From NCBI GenBank assembly GCA_903872155.1, contig CAIQJP010000092.1:22056-86055 (forward strand): a DNA stretch of 64,000 nt, given 5' to 3'. The position numbers and the translations under genes are program-made. Below are positions 8,009 through 17,432 of this stretch, piece by piece. The notes beneath the pieces were generated by a model. That model did no database searches. It was not told the origin of the DNA and saw only the letters and a list, made by a program, of their open reading frames with translations. The DNA is from an uncultured Actinomycetes bacterium (GTDB lineage Bacteria; Actinomycetota; Acidimicrobiia; Acidimicrobiales; Ilumatobacteraceae). How positions within the stretch are numbered: the first letter of the stretch is position 1; every line of letters begins with the position of its first letter.

Positions 8009-9501
8009 AGTTTTTCTCCTTGTTCGGACTGTCTCCACGAAACTCCTGGTGGCCATTGGCCAATACCACCATTCTCAACGAGTAGTCCAGTATGTGTGCG
8101 ATCAGCATGTCGACTACGCCAGACCAACATGCGTTGAGCCATATGCAAAATGCGTTGTGGATCGGTGACCTGAGTACGCCATGTGGGATCGGCGGCAATG
8201 TCAAAACACAGTGACGATCCATCGCCAAATTGCACGTAGGCGGTATCAACGGTGCGGTGAACTGCGAGATGACTTTCGTTGAGTCGTTCATCCCATGGCC
8301 ATTGATTTTGAACATGCGGAATCAGCGCGTAACGCCAATCAAATTCCCATGAAGCACCTTCACGCCATGTGGTGGGTTCGTCACCAGACAAGAAGGGAAT
8401 GAGGGAATGACCATCGCACTGCAAAGGAATTGGTTGTTCCCAGATTTGCGCAAGTGTCGGAAGTAGGTCAACACTTTCGGTGAACTCTGTGACGACATTT
8501 CCATGGGCGTGTGGTCGCGAAGGATCGCGAATAATCATTGGTATGTGATGACTTTCTTCAAACCATGCCACTTTTTGCACGAGTCCGTGATCACCGAGTT
8601 GTTCGCCATGATCAGCAGTCACGATGATGATGGTGTTGGCCCACTGATTGAGATCACGAAGGGTCTGCCAGAGTCGACCCATTTGTTCGTCAACGGCAGA
8701 GATCATGCCAAAGTACTGGGAACGCAGATGACGAATCTCGGACTCTTCAACTGGTGCCGCTGTCATTTCAATCTTCAGTAACAGGTCATGAAAACTATGT
8801 CGTTCTTCGGCAGGAGTAGTTGGAAGACCGACATCGGCGGGGTCGTACATATGAGCGAAATGACCGGGCGCCGAATAAGGCGGGTGTGGGCGCAGATAGC
8901 TCGCATGAATAAACCAAGGCTCGTTTGCATCGGTACTCGACAAGTAATCAATGAGGCGGTTGGTTGTGAAACTTGAAACGCTGTGTTCAACCGGCCGCTC
9001 GTGCTCGGTATCCAACATGTGCATATGACCGAGTGATGTGTCGTAGCCATGACTAGTTAAGAAGTCGACCCAAGGTTGATGAGGGCCAGTGAGATTCAGT
9101 TGCCATTCAAATCCAGGCAGAATTTCTTCATAAGTCTGTAAACGCGGATCATCGGGACTGATGGTCATTCGCGGATCTATGGATTGATCGGTGTAGCCAA
9201 AGAGTTTTCCTTGATAACCACTTCGTTGTGCAAGTCGTGCCACGTTGTCAAATCGATTATCAAGTGGAGTTCCATTTGCGACGACTCGATGGTTCATTTG
9301 ATACATACCCGTGTATAGGCCAGCTCGGCCAGGTGCACACGGAGTTGATTGGGTGTAGTGGCGTGAAAAACGCACTCCCGACTGAGCTAATTCATCAAGG
9401 TTTGGAGTTTGGACAATGAAATGGTCGGCGCATGACAGCGCATCACCACGAAATTGATCAAGAGTAATGAAGAGAACGTTTGGGCGGCTGCTCACTCTCA
9501 C
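8005..9501 (-). CDS. Type I (formylglycine-dependent) sulfatase
   Basis: 498-residue sulfuric ester hydrolase. RPNVLFITLDQFRGD opens the alkaline-phosphatase-like fold with metal-binding Asp15; Cys55 lies in the C-A-P-G-R motif (CxPxR), the substrate of the formylglycine-generating enzyme; TADHGEQLGDHG supplies further metal ligands. Unusually for sulfatases no signal peptide is seen, so it probably acts in the cytoplasm. No formylglycine-generating enzyme is encoded in this window. It sits with GH29 and GH3 glycosidases, implying removal of sulfate from a sulfated glycan such as an algal fucan or mucin-like polymer (inference). Confidence 0.93.
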   Translation of the reverse strand: MRVSSRPNVLFITLDQFRGDALSCADHFIVQTPNLDELAQSGVRFSRHYTQSTPCAPGRAGLYTGMYQMNHRVVANGTPLDNRFDNVARLAQRSGYQGKLFGYTDQSIDPRMTISPDDPRLQTYEEILPGFEWQLNLTGPHQPWVDFLTSHGYDTSLGHMHMLDTEHERPVEHSVSSFTTNRLIDYLSSTDANEPWFIHASYLRPHPPYSAPGHFAHMYDPADVGLPTTPAEERHSFHDLLLKIEMTAAPVEESEIRHLRSQYFGMISAVDEQMGRLWQTLRDLNQWANTIIIVTADHGEQLGDHGLVQKVAWFEESHHIPMIIRDPSRPHAHGNVVTEFTESVDLLPTLAQIWEQPIPLQCDGHSLIPFLSGDEPTTWREGASWEFDWRYALIPHVQNQWPWDERLNESHLAVHRTVDTAYVQFGDGSSLCFDIAADPTWRTQVTDPQRILHMAQRMLVWRSRHADRTHTGLLVENGGIGQWPPGVSWRQSEQGEKL

Positions 9502-9514
9502 AGCCTGCCACTAA

Positions 9515-10576
9515 TTAGTCCTTCAGTGTGTACTGGTAACGCCCATCGATATCAGCACGATCCATTTCGCCGGCTAAGCGAAGATGCTCAAGGTGGGCGT
9601 ATGTCTCGCTATCGGCCATTCCACCTTGTGAACGTGGTGAGAAAAGATACGTTGACATTTCCATCACTGTTGTGGGTCGGTTCACTTCGATGCAAGCATC
9701 ACGTAATTTCTGGAGGCGCCCGACGTGATGTTCTTTGATGTCGTTGGCTCGCCCAGCAAGATCGGTGAAGATGTCACCGTGCGCAGGTAATGCGATCTTG
9801 ACCTGCGGACCAAAGGCTGCGACTTTGTCAAGCGATTCAAAAAATAGGTTGAGCGGATCTTTGGCGGGCATCATGCCACTGATATGTGGAGTGATGGTCG
9901 GTAACACATGGTCTCCACAAAGCATCAGTCCAAGTTCGGGGTCGAACAAACACAAATGGTCGGCAGTGTGACCAGGAGTATGAATAGCAACCCATTCGCG
10001 ACGCGCAAAACGAAAGTGTTCGGCATCGGCTAAGCGAATTGTTGGTCGAGGCAAGCGCATGAGCCTGGGAATTCGACGCGTCACCGCAATACGGGCACGC
10101 CGCTTAAAGGGGATATCCATTCCGGGTCCGCCCCACGGTGGAGGCTCCCAGGGCATGCGATGCTTTGGCGCGTTGTCTGGATCGTCGATGTCGACATCGG
10201 GTGGTTCGGTGGGATCCCAAAAGACGCGGAATTTTTCGTGCGTGATGATGTCGCAACCAGTTTCGGCATGCAACCAATGTGCGCCACCGAAATGATCGGG
10301 ATGACTATGAGTCACAATGACCGAGTGAACTCGCTTGAGGGGAACGCCCATTTGGACGAGTCGTTTTTTGACAACTGCGTAACTGGCCTTCTCGGGAAGA
10401 CCGGGGTCAACCAAAGTGACACCGCGCTCATCTTCAAGCACATACATATTGACGTGACCAAGCCCAGGAATTGAGATCGGCAACTGAGCTCGCAGAACAC
10501 CTGGAGCAATTTCGAGAATGTCGTCTCTCGCCGGCAATTGCTCTTGTTTAGGTATTCGGGGGGCAGGTTGGGTCAT
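9515..10576 (-). CDS. MBL-fold metallohydrolase with intact zinc site
   Basis: 353 residues. HSHPDH at residues 90-95 is the canonical HxHxDH dinuclear zinc motif; downstream [13 protein letters not shown] and the CGDHVLP Asp complete the glyoxalase-II-like site. A C-terminal helical domain (about 270-353) resembles LACTB2-type or winged-helix extensions of MBL hydrolases, suggesting a thioester or phosphodiester hydrolase; substrate is not assignable. Its ATG overlaps the stop of the oligoribonuclease gene by 4 nt (ATGA), so the two are co-translated. Confidence 0.85.
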   Translation of the reverse strand: MTQPAPRIPKQEQLPARDDILEIAPGVLRAQLPISIPGLGHVNMYVLEDERGVTLVDPGLPEKASYAVVKKRLVQMGVPLKRVHSVIVTHSHPDHFGGAHWLHAETGCDIITHEKFRVFWDPTEPPDVDIDDPDNAPKHRMPWEPPPWGGPGMDIPFKRRARIAVTRRIPRLMRLPRPTIRLADAEHFRFARREWVAIHTPGHTADHLCLFDPELGLMLCGDHVLPTITPHISGMMPAKDPLNLFFESLDKVAAFGPQVKIALPAHGDIFTDLAGRANDIKEHHVGRLQKLRDACIEVNRPTTVMEMSTYLFSPRSQGGMADSETYAHLEHLRLAGEMDRADIDGRYQYTLKD

Positions 10577-11106
10577 TGAACAAAAACTTTCTCGCGGTAG
10601 AAGCGTAATTCGGCGATGCTTTCATGAACATCGTCGAGCGCGCGGTGCTTACCAACTTTGAAGGGTCGCACACTGTCGCTACCGGGATACCAACGCTTCA
10701 CGAGTTCTTTGATGGTGCTGACATCAACCGAGCGATAGTGCAAGTGGTTTTCAATGTCGGGAAGATAGCGGGCCAAGAATCGGCGATCGGTGCCAATTGA
10801 GTTGCCACACAACGGAACCGTACGAGCCTCGGGAACATGAGCCTTAATGAAGTCGAGCGTTTGTTGACCGGCTTGTTCGAGGGTGATCGTGGATTCACGA
10901 ATCATGGTGAGAAGACCCGACTTGGTATGCATATCGACCACAAACTTGTCCATAGCGGCCAGCACTTCATCGGTCTGATGAATGACGAGATCGGGACCTT
11001 CGGCAATGACATTGAGTTGGTCGTCAGTGACGATCGTCGCAATTTCAACGATGACGTCTTTTTCGGGGATCAGCCCCGTCATTTCCAAATCCATCCACAC
11101 AAGCAC
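10573..11106 (-). CDS. orn: Oligoribonuclease (DnaQ/DEDDh exonuclease)
   Basis: 177-residue 3'-5' exoribonuclease finishing mRNA decay and pGpG breakdown. DLEMTG carries the first Asp/Glu pair, [12 protein letters not shown] the middle Asp, and [12 protein letters not shown] the DEDDh His and last Asp. The frame extends upstream to 11220, but family members begin 4-8 residues before the DLEMTG strand; the GTG at 11106 fits, though no strong Shine-Dalgarno precedes it. First gene of the minus-strand run that continues through the sulfatase/GH3 genes, with ATGA overlap to the MBL hydrolase. Confidence 0.92.
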   Translation of the reverse strand: MLVWMDLEMTGLIPEKDVIVEIATIVTDDQLNVIAEGPDLVIHQTDEVLAAMDKFVVDMHTKSGLLTMIRESTITLEQAGQQTLDFIKAHVPEARTVPLCGNSIGTDRRFLARYLPDIENHLHYRSVDVSTIKELVKRWYPGSDSVRPFKVGKHRALDDVHESIAELRFYREKVFVQ

Positions 11107-11204
11107 ATCGGAGACGATACGCCATCGCTGTGGCGTTCTATCAATGCGCCGATTCTTATTGGTCCGTTTTTCAAAATTGGTGCTTGAGCCCGTATCGTCA
11201 TGGC

Positions 11205-11651
11205 ATGACCGATCTGCCACTCAGCATTTCTGTTGTTCGTCTCGACAAACAACTAGACCTTCCGACGTACGCTCACGATGGTGATGCGGGCCTTGATTTG
11301 ATGGCTCGAGAAGAAATCACCATTTCACCCGCGGGAGGCCGCATCTTGATGCCGACCGGCATTTCAATCGCCATTCCGCGGGGATATGCGGGTTTTGTAT
11401 TGCCCCGAAGCGGGCTCGCCCTCAAGAACGGAGTCACCGTTCTGAATAGTCCAGGGCTCATCGATTCGGCGTATCGCGGCGAAATCAAGGTGGTTTTGGT
11501 CAATACCGACCCCCGAAACCCGTATCGCATCAGTCGCGGTGACCGTATTGCTCAACTCGTGATTCAACCCGTCTCACAAGTGCAATGGAATGAAGTGAAC
11601 AAACTCGATGACAATGACCGCGGCGGCGGTTTTGGACATTCTGGTCGTTGA
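11205..11651 (+). CDS. dut: dUTP diphosphatase (trimeric dUTPase)
   Basis: 148 residues; hydrolyses dUTP to dUMP and PPi, keeping uracil out of DNA and supplying dTMP synthesis. All five trimeric motifs are present: [29 protein letters not shown] (catalytic Asp), [12 protein letters not shown], and a C-terminal GGFGHSGR arm. The ATG at 11205 matches the family start; an upstream extension to 11130 would overlap the divergent orn promoter region. It ends one base before the convergent plsC stop. Confidence 0.96.
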   Translation: MTDLPLSISVVRLDKQLDLPTYAHDGDAGLDLMAREEITISPAGGRILMPTGISIAIPRGYAGFVLPRSGLALKNGVTVLNSPGLIDSAYRGEIKVVLVNTDPRNPYRISRGDRIAQLVIQPVSQVQWNEVNKLDDNDRGGGFGHSGR

Positions 11652-11652
11652 T

Positions 11653-12393
11653 TTACGCGGCAGCGCTCATTTTGGCCACTTCGGCCACGATCAAGTCTCG
11701 AACACGCTCTCGAAGTATCGGAATATCGTCTTCGGTCATACCTGCGGTGCTGATGGGTTCAAGGACGCGAACTTCAGCATTGGTGTCGCCCATTCGCCAG
11801 TCATGCTTGCGTAGCGCCGAACGGGTGCCGTGAACGGCCATCGGCAAGATGGGTGTACCAGTCGTAATAGCCAGTCGGAAAGCTCCATCTTTGAACGCCC
11901 GAATTTCTCCATCAAGACTGCGGGTGCCTTCGGGGAAAATCATCACCGACATTTTGCGATCTAGCCAGGTCTCGCACACCTTCAAAGCTGCGGCACCACT
12001 TGAGCGGTCCCCACGTACGAGCGAAACATCACCAGACATTTTCATCATCCATCCGACTAACGGAATCTTCAGGATCGTTTCTTTGCTCAACCACTTCATT
12101 TCGATCTTGAGGTGGCTGATCAAGAGCATGTCGACAAAGCTCTCGTGGTTAGACACCATCACATATGGGTTGCGTTTGTTCTTGGGCAATTCACCACTCG
12201 TATGAAATTTCCAAAGAGGGTTGAGCCACTGGTGCAAAACACAAAGTCGACGGAAGGTGTAGCCAGTCAAATAACGACCCTTATCAAATGGCATCGTCGC
12301 AATCCAGACGATAAAGACCAAGGGTGTCCACACGATGACGATCACGCCGAGGGCGAACCAACTCCAAAAACTCAAAACGCTTCTTTTCAGCAC
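11653..12393 (-). CDS. plsC: 1-acyl-sn-glycerol-3-phosphate acyltransferase
   Basis: 246-residue membrane-associated acyltransferase making phosphatidic acid in phospholipid synthesis. N-terminal hydrophobic helix (about 10-32), catalytic NHESFVD (His83, Asp88) and the FPEGTRS glycerol-phosphate-binding motif at about 154 are visible. GTG start. Oriented divergently from cytidine deaminase (about 40 bp between starts) and convergently with dut. Confidence 0.9.
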   Translation of the reverse strand: MLKRSVLSFWSWFALGVIVIVWTPLVFIVWIATMPFDKGRYLTGYTFRRLCVLHQWLNPLWKFHTSGELPKNKRNPYVMVSNHESFVDMLLISHLKIEMKWLSKETILKIPLVGWMMKMSGDVSLVRGDRSSGAAALKVCETWLDRKMSVMIFPEGTRSLDGEIRAFKDGAFRLAITTGTPILPMAVHGTRSALRKHDWRMGDTNAEVRVLEPISTAGMTEDDIPILRERVRDLIVAEVAKMSAAA

Positions 12394-12434
12394 ATTTCAT
12401 GTTTGCACATGAAAAGGTGTCATAAGGTTGTTCT

Positions 12435-12884
12435 GTGAGCCATCCGATCATCGAATTCTCCAAGACACCATCAGAACACCATGTTCAGGAACTTTTTGAA
12501 CAAGCAAAAGCGGTTCAAGCCCGTGCGTATGCACCGTATTCGCACTTTTTGGTTGGCGCAGCGATCCTCACACCAAGTGGAAATATCTATGTTGGCTGCA
12601 ACGTTGAAAATGCCGCATATCCAGTTGGCAATTGTGCTGAGGCGAGCGCAATTGCGGCAATGGTCGCTGGTGGAGAAAAAGAGATTTTTGCTCTCGTCAC
12701 AATCTGTGACAGTGCTGACGTCGGGACATGCTGCGGTGGTTGTCGTCAGCGCGTGCGCGAGTTTGCTAAGAGTGACACCGCAATATATGCATGTGGACCA
12801 GAAGGAGTCCGAGCGATCTTTACGATGGAGCAACTCTTGCCAACTTCTTTTGGCCCTGACAATTTGGTTGGATTTGTTTCATGA
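12435..12884 (+). CDS. cdd: Cytidine deaminase
   Basis: 149 residues; deaminates cytidine and deoxycytidine in pyrimidine salvage. Zinc-site motifs: CAEASAI (Cys67, catalytic Glu69) and TCCGGC, where Cys100 and Cys103 take the place of the usual P-C-x-x-C pair; the usual proline is threonine/cysteine here, a mild deviation. GTG start preceded by AAGG. Its stop overlaps the deoC start by 4 nt (ATGA), forming a two-gene deoxynucleoside catabolic unit. Confidence 0.93.
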   Translation: MSHPIIEFSKTPSEHHVQELFEQAKAVQARAYAPYSHFLVGAAILTPSGNIYVGCNVENAAYPVGNCAEASAIAAMVAGGEKEIFALVTICDSADVGTCCGGCRQRVREFAKSDTAIYACGPEGVRAIFTMEQLLPTSFGPDNLVGFVS

Positions 12885-13612
12885 CCAATCGTCAAGCGGC
12901 CGAACGAATTTTGTCGCTGATTGATCTCACCAATTTGAATGATGTTTGCACCGACGAAGACATCGGCGAACTTTGCGCACGTGCCCACGGAGAATTTGGT
13001 ACGACTGCAGCTGTTTGTATTTGGCCACGATTCGTTGATCTCAGCGCAGCGCTTTTGAAACACACTTCAATCAAAGTTGCTACTGTCGTGAATTTTCCGC
13101 ACGGAGGTACTGATGTTTCTGCTGTCGTCGAATCCACTTTGGCTGCACTTGATGTTGGAGCCGACGAAATTGATTTGGTTCTGCCATATCAGTCGATGAT
13201 CAAAGGTGACGAAGCATCAGTTGTTTCGATGTTGCAAGCAGTGCGCGAAATAGTTCATGCCCCCGATCATTTGAAAGTGATCTTGGAAACGGGCGAACTT
13301 TCTGATCAAGGCATGATTCGAAGAGCTTCAGAGTTAGCAATCAAGGCGGGAGCTGATTTCATCAAAACGTCGACTGGCAAAACAAAGGTGTCGGCAACTC
13401 CCGAGGCAGTGACCACAATGTTGCAGGTCATCCGTGATTCGGGACGAACAGTTGGTCTCAAGCCATCGGGTGGTATTCGCACTGTTGCCGATGCGCAGCA
13501 ATATCTCGATTTAGCCGATGGCATCATGGGACCACAGTGGGCGACACCTGAGACATTTAGGTTCGGGGCGAGTGGGTTGCTTGATGCAGTTGAGGCTGAA
13601 CTTCGCTTGTGA
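12881..13612 (+). CDS. deoC: Deoxyribose-phosphate aldolase
   Basis: 243-residue TIM-barrel aldolase splitting 2-deoxyribose 5-phosphate into glyceraldehyde 3-phosphate and acetaldehyde. The Schiff-base lysine lies in DFIKTSTGK, the second active-site lysine in GLKPSGGIRT, and the aspartate in DEIDLVLP (about 88). Overlaps cdd, consistent with deoxynucleoside scavenging together with the deoxyribosyltransferase at 23775 and dut. Confidence 0.94.
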   Translation: MTNRQAAERILSLIDLTNLNDVCTDEDIGELCARAHGEFGTTAAVCIWPRFVDLSAALLKHTSIKVATVVNFPHGGTDVSAVVESTLAALDVGADEIDLVLPYQSMIKGDEASVVSMLQAVREIVHAPDHLKVILETGELSDQGMIRRASELAIKAGADFIKTSTGKTKVSATPEAVTTMLQVIRDSGRTVGLKPSGGIRTVADAQQYLDLADGIMGPQWATPETFRFGASGLLDAVEAELRL

Positions 13613-13632
13613 ATTGCGCATAACCTAGAGAT

Positions 13633-14817
13633 ATGTCTGGTCAGTCGGCTCGAGTGCCTTACCTCAATTCAAAATTGCAGGGATTCGGGTCAACCATTTT
13701 TGCTGAGATGACGGCGTTGGCCGCTGAGACAAATTCGATCAATCTTGGCCAAGGATTTCCGAATTATGACGGTCCGCAAGAAGTACTTGATGCGGCCGTT
13801 GATGCGATTCGAAGTGGACAAAATCAATACCCGCCAGGTCCGGGTGTTCCCGAACTACGTCGGGCTATCTGTGAACATCAATTGCGTTTTTGGGGCTTGT
13901 CATACGACCCCGACTCCGAAGTTTTAGTGACTGCTGGAGCAACCGAGGCGCTGGCTGGAGTTTTGCTCGGTCTTCTCGAGACAGGCGATGAAGTTGCCTT
14001 ACTTGAGCCGATGTATGACAGTTATCAAGCCTGCATTGCGTTAGCTGGTGCGGTCACACGTCCAGTCACATTGCGTCCTCCTCACTATCGTCTTGATCCT
14101 GATGAATTGCGCGCGGCGATTACGCCGAAGACCCGAGTGATTTTGGTGAACAGTCCGCATAATCCGACTGGTGCAGTTCTTGATCGAACCGAACTACAAG
14201 CGATTGCCGATATTGCAATTGAACATGATCTGATTGTTGTTTCTGATGAGGTGTATGAACATCTCACCTACGACGGAATCAAACACGTCTCCATTGCTTC
14301 TTTGCCCGGAATGAAAGAGCGCACGCTGGTCATTAGTAGCGGTGGCAAGACTTTCAATACCACTGGCTGGAAAGTTGGTTGGGTGTGTGGTCCAGCCGCA
14401 ATGGTCGCTGCAGCTCGTGCAGCAAAACAATTCCTCACCTATGTTTCGTCCGGACCATTTCAACCAGCGATCGCTACGGGTTTGCGTCTACCTGATTCGT
14501 ATTTCACGGCCTTGGCTGCCGACCTTGAAGGTAAACGTAATCACTTAATGCAAGGGCTTACTCAAGCTGGCTTTGAGGTGTTCAAGCCCCAAGGGACATA
14601 TTTCATCACTGTTGATATTCGACCGATACAAGGTGATGGCGATGGCTATGCGTTCTGTCGATCACTTCCGCACAAATGCGGAGTCGTGGGTATTCCGAAT
14701 GTGGTTTTCTATGATCGTGCCCACCAACACGAAGGTCGACATTTAGTTCGCTTTGCTTTTTGTAAGCAATACGAAATGATTGATGATGCCGTTTCACGAT
14801 TGAAGACGATGTCATGA
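13633..14817 (+). CDS. PLP-dependent class I aminotransferase (glutamine transaminase K-like)
   Basis: 394 residues, fold type I aminotransferase of the kynurenine/methionine/glutamine aminotransferase group. NSPHNPTGAV, SDEVYEHLTY and the PLP-lysine motif SSGGKTFNTTGWKVGW are intact; the C-terminal Arg (HLVRFAFCK) binds the substrate carboxylate. The stop overlaps the omega-amidase start (ATGA). In bacteria and eukaryotes glutamine transaminase and omega-amidase form a pathway in which glutamine donates the amino group and the resulting alpha-ketoglutaramate is hydrolysed; the overlap supports that role here, for example in keto-acid or methionine salvage. Confidence 0.85.
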   Translation: MSGQSARVPYLNSKLQGFGSTIFAEMTALAAETNSINLGQGFPNYDGPQEVLDAAVDAIRSGQNQYPPGPGVPELRRAICEHQLRFWGLSYDPDSEVLVTAGATEALAGVLLGLLETGDEVALLEPMYDSYQACIALAGAVTRPVTLRPPHYRLDPDELRAAITPKTRVILVNSPHNPTGAVLDRTELQAIADIAIEHDLIVVSDEVYEHLTYDGIKHVSIASLPGMKERTLVISSGGKTFNTTGWKVGWVCGPAAMVAAARAAKQFLTYVSSGPFQPAIATGLRLPDSYFTALAADLEGKRNHLMQGLTQAGFEVFKPQGTYFITVDIRPIQGDGDGYAFCRSLPHKCGVVGIPNVVFYDRAHQHEGRHLVRFAFCKQYEMIDDAVSRLKTMS

Positions 14818-15584
14818 AGTTTGCCGCGATTCAACACGACATCGCTTGGTGCGACAGAGAAGCAAACTTTGATCACTTACGAGTGCTCATCGCCGAGGCC
14901 GAACTCAATGGTGCTGAATTTGTTCTTCTCACCGAAACATTCTCCACGGGATTTGCCGTTGACAATTCTTCATTTGCTGAATCAACTGGCGGACCCTCAT
15001 CTCAGTTCTTGGCTTCAATGGCACTTGAACATCACATCTGGATTGGCGGCACCTGTCCAGAACTTTCAGTAACACCAGGTGATGTACGACCGGCAAACAC
15101 CTTCGTCGTTGTCAGCCCCGAAGGTGTTGAACATCGATACGAGAAAATTCATCCCTTTACTTTTGGGGGAGAAGACAAACATGTTCGCCCCGGCAGCGAA
15201 TTTGTCACGATTGATGTTGGCGATTTACGCGTGTCGCTATTTGTTTGTTATGACTTGCGCTTTGCCGACGAATTTTGGCAGCGCGCCGAAGACACTGACG
15301 TCTTTTTGGTGCCTGCCAATTGGCCAGAGTCACGCAGTATGCACTGGTTGTCACTGTTGCAATCTCGAGCAATTGAAAATCAAACCTATGTGATCGGCTG
15401 CAACCGAGTCGGTCAGGGTGGATCATTGGTCTATAGCGGCGACAGCAGAATCTTTGATCCCTACGGTGAGACTCTTGCTCAAGGCGTACCTCATGAAGAA
15501 TGCATTTTGTATGCCGACATCACGCGTGAACGTGTCGCCGAGGTACGTGACAAATTTCGTTTCTTACAAGACCGTCGCTCGTAA
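14814..15584 (+). CDS. Omega-amidase-like carbon-nitrogen hydrolase (nitrilase superfamily, Nit2-type)
   Basis: 256 residues. Catalytic triad is visible: Glu41 in LTETFSTGF, Lys in YEKIHPF, Cys in FVCYDLRFADEFW. The HPFTFGGE and YDLRF motifs match omega-amidases of the Nit2/YafV group that hydrolyse alpha-ketoglutaramate to 2-oxoglutarate and ammonia. ATGA overlap with the aminotransferase makes the transaminase/omega-amidase pair explicit. Convergent with the GNAT gene 2 bp downstream. Confidence 0.88.
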   Translation: MKFAAIQHDIAWCDREANFDHLRVLIAEAELNGAEFVLLTETFSTGFAVDNSSFAESTGGPSSQFLASMALEHHIWIGGTCPELSVTPGDVRPANTFVVVSPEGVEHRYEKIHPFTFGGEDKHVRPGSEFVTIDVGDLRVSLFVCYDLRFADEFWQRAEDTDVFLVPANWPESRSMHWLSLLQSRAIENQTYVIGCNRVGQGGSLVYSGDSRIFDPYGETLAQGVPHEECILYADITRERVAEVRDKFRFLQDRRS

Positions 15585-15586
15585 TT

Positions 15587-16066
15587 TCAGCGCAAAGTCT
15601 TAGCCATCAAACTGACGAGTTTTCCGCTGCCAGAGACTTGTTGACCCACTTCAACAAAACCGAGTCGGTGGTGGAAGCGCAGCGAACCTTCATTGCGGGG
15701 TTTGAGGTTGACCTCAAGAGTAAATAGTGGTTCGGTACTGCGCGACTCAACTTCGCTATATAGAAGGGACCCGTAACCCTTGCCTTGATGCGACGCGGTG
15801 AAGGCCACCCGATCGAGATAGATGAAATCGTCGTACTTGTCGCAGAACCATTGATAGTTCGTACTGCCATATGGCAGGCCTGGCTTCATGATGAGGCAGT
15901 AACCGACGAGTGCCTGATTGACCTCAATGCCCAAGGCAAGAAACGACCATTCAAAAATCTGCCGCATTGTTTCTTCGTTTTCAGGACCGACCGCAGGAAC
16001 GTTTTCTTGGTTGATCGCCAACATCACGTCAAGATCCTCTGCGGTGAGTTCACGAATTATGGGCAC
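15587..16066 (-). CDS. GNAT-family N-acetyltransferase
   Basis: 159 residues; acetyl-CoA-dependent acyltransferase. The fold starts IRELTAEDLD, and the CoA-pyrophosphate-binding motif is HQGKGYGSLLY (Q/RxxGxG/A), followed by FTLEVNLKPRNEGSLRFHHRLGF, the usual GNAT end. The closest shape is the group annotated as uncharacterised GNAT proteins with an RDxDxVLxIN start. Substrate not assignable. GTG start. Confidence 0.82.
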   Translation of the reverse strand: MPIIRELTAEDLDVMLAINQENVPAVGPENEETMRQIFEWSFLALGIEVNQALVGYCLIMKPGLPYGSTNYQWFCDKYDDFIYLDRVAFTASHQGKGYGSLLYSEVESRSTEPLFTLEVNLKPRNEGSLRFHHRLGFVEVGQQVSGSGKLVSLMAKTLR

Positions 16067-16107
16067 CCGACAAAACTAGTTGGCGAAGTGGGGCGTAATA
16101 TCACCTC

Positions 16108-16758
16108 ATGTTGTTTGCCAAAAAGAACACCGCAATGGTCGCTCCTGAAAATGCATTGCCTGGTCGCACCGATCAGACCATGCCAGTTCCGGAGAAGCAC
16201 TTTGTCCTTGACGCACCACTTCGTGGACCGTGGCCGACTGGTACCGAAACAGCAGTGTTCGGTATGGGATGTTTCTGGGGAGCCGAGCGATTGTTCTGGC
16301 AACTAGCTGGTGTCTACTCAACAGCTGTCGGATACGCCGGTGGCTACACACCCAACTGCACTTACGAAGAAAACTGCAGTGGACTCACCGGACACGCTGA
16401 AGTGTTCTTTGTGATCTTTGATCCCAAAGTCATTTCATATGAGTCACTCTTGAAAGTCTTTTGGGAAAATCATGATCCCACGCAAGGCATGCGTCAGGGC
16501 AATGACATGGGTTCGCAATACCGCAGCGCGATTTACACGACGAACGATGCGCAGGTTGTAGCTGCTCGTTTGTCGCACGACCTTTTCCAAGAAAAGCTCA
16601 AGGCTTCTGGTTATGGCGACATCACAACCGAGATCGCACCAATGGGTGAGTGGTATTACGGTGAGCCATATCACCAGCAGTACTTAGCCAAGAACCCAAA
16701 TGGTTACTGCGGTATTGGCGGAACTGGTGTGTCTTGCCCGATTGGTACTGGCGTCTAG
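16108..16758 (+). CDS. msrA: Peptide methionine sulfoxide reductase A
   Basis: 216 residues; reduces methionine-S-sulfoxide in proteins. Catalytic Cys55 lies in [34 protein letters not shown] and [14 protein letters not shown] are diagnostic MsrA blocks. C-terminal Cys ([12 protein letters not shown]) are likely resolving cysteines. The N-terminal 45 residues form the extension seen in long MsrA proteins such as E. coli. Flanked by GNAT genes on the other strand; convergent with the glycan operon end. Confidence 0.96.
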   Translation: MLFAKKNTAMVAPENALPGRTDQTMPVPEKHFVLDAPLRGPWPTGTETAVFGMGCFWGAERLFWQLAGVYSTAVGYAGGYTPNCTYEENCSGLTGHAEVFFVIFDPKVISYESLLKVFWENHDPTQGMRQGNDMGSQYRSAIYTTNDAQVVAARLSHDLFQEKLKASGYGDITTEIAPMGEWYYGEPYHQQYLAKNPNGYCGIGGTGVSCPIGTGV

Positions 16759-16763
16759 CGAAA

Positions 16764-17432
16764 CTAGGCCGCTGTTTCTAATTCTGTCGGAATAGCTCGT
16801 CGCACAACGCGAAGACGTTCAATAGATTCGCCAGCAAGCCATGACAGAGTGCGGTTGTACGAACGTTGAATGATTTGACCGCCAAGTCGTTCAAGACTTG
16901 CGGAACGGCGCCCAGATTTCGAGTTGATATCGGCGTACCAACCAGCAAATCCAAGGATCGCTGCTTGTTCGTCAACGTAACGCAAACTCTGTAGTCCGCC
17001 GGCTCCAAACCGTGCGTGACTACGCATATTGACGTGGGCGTGCATATCAAAATTATCTGGCAGTTCCTGACGAGTAAGTTTCGCCCCGTCAAAAACTCGA
17101 CGCCAATACAGTCCCCATGTTCCGCCTCGTAGTAATCCGATAGGAGCAACAGCAAGACTCTTGACCATTAAGCGGATTGTCTGGATGTACATCCAGCGGT
17201 TGAATTTCTTTTCGTCAGCACAAATTAATACGTAGCCAACGACTTGTCCTTCGTCAGTGACAATGCAACGGCCAAGATCACGCGCATGTTCGAGATACCA
17301 ACCCAAACTGACGTGAGCGAAATCATCTTGAAAGCGAATTTTGAAATGCATTGGTTGACCCATGACGATGGTCTCCATAAAGATGTTCTTGATTTCGGCA
17401 TCATCGCCAGGTTGCAATGAACGTAGTTTCAT
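16764..17432 (-). CDS. GNAT-like N-acetyltransferase at the end of the glycan operon
   Basis: 222 residues. The start (LRSLQPGDDAEIKNIFMETI) and the later HAHVNMRSHARFGAGG block, where the acetyl-CoA-binding loop would be, are GNAT-like, but a poorly conserved middle (KKFNRWMYIQTIRLMVKSLAV) makes assignment less secure. The ATG overlaps the stop of the glycosyltransferase upstream by 4 nt (17429-17432), so it belongs to the surface-glycan operon and may acetylate a sugar or lipid-linked product (inference). Confidence 0.6.
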   Translation of the reverse strand: MKLRSLQPGDDAEIKNIFMETIVMGQPMHFKIRFQDDFAHVSLGWYLEHARDLGRCIVTDEGQVVGYVLICADEKKFNRWMYIQTIRLMVKSLAVAPIGLLRGGTWGLYWRRVFDGAKLTRQELPDNFDMHAHVNMRSHARFGAGGLQSLRYVDEQAAILGFAGWYADINSKSGRRSASLERLGGQIIQRSYNRTLSWLAGESIERLRVVRRAIPTELETAA

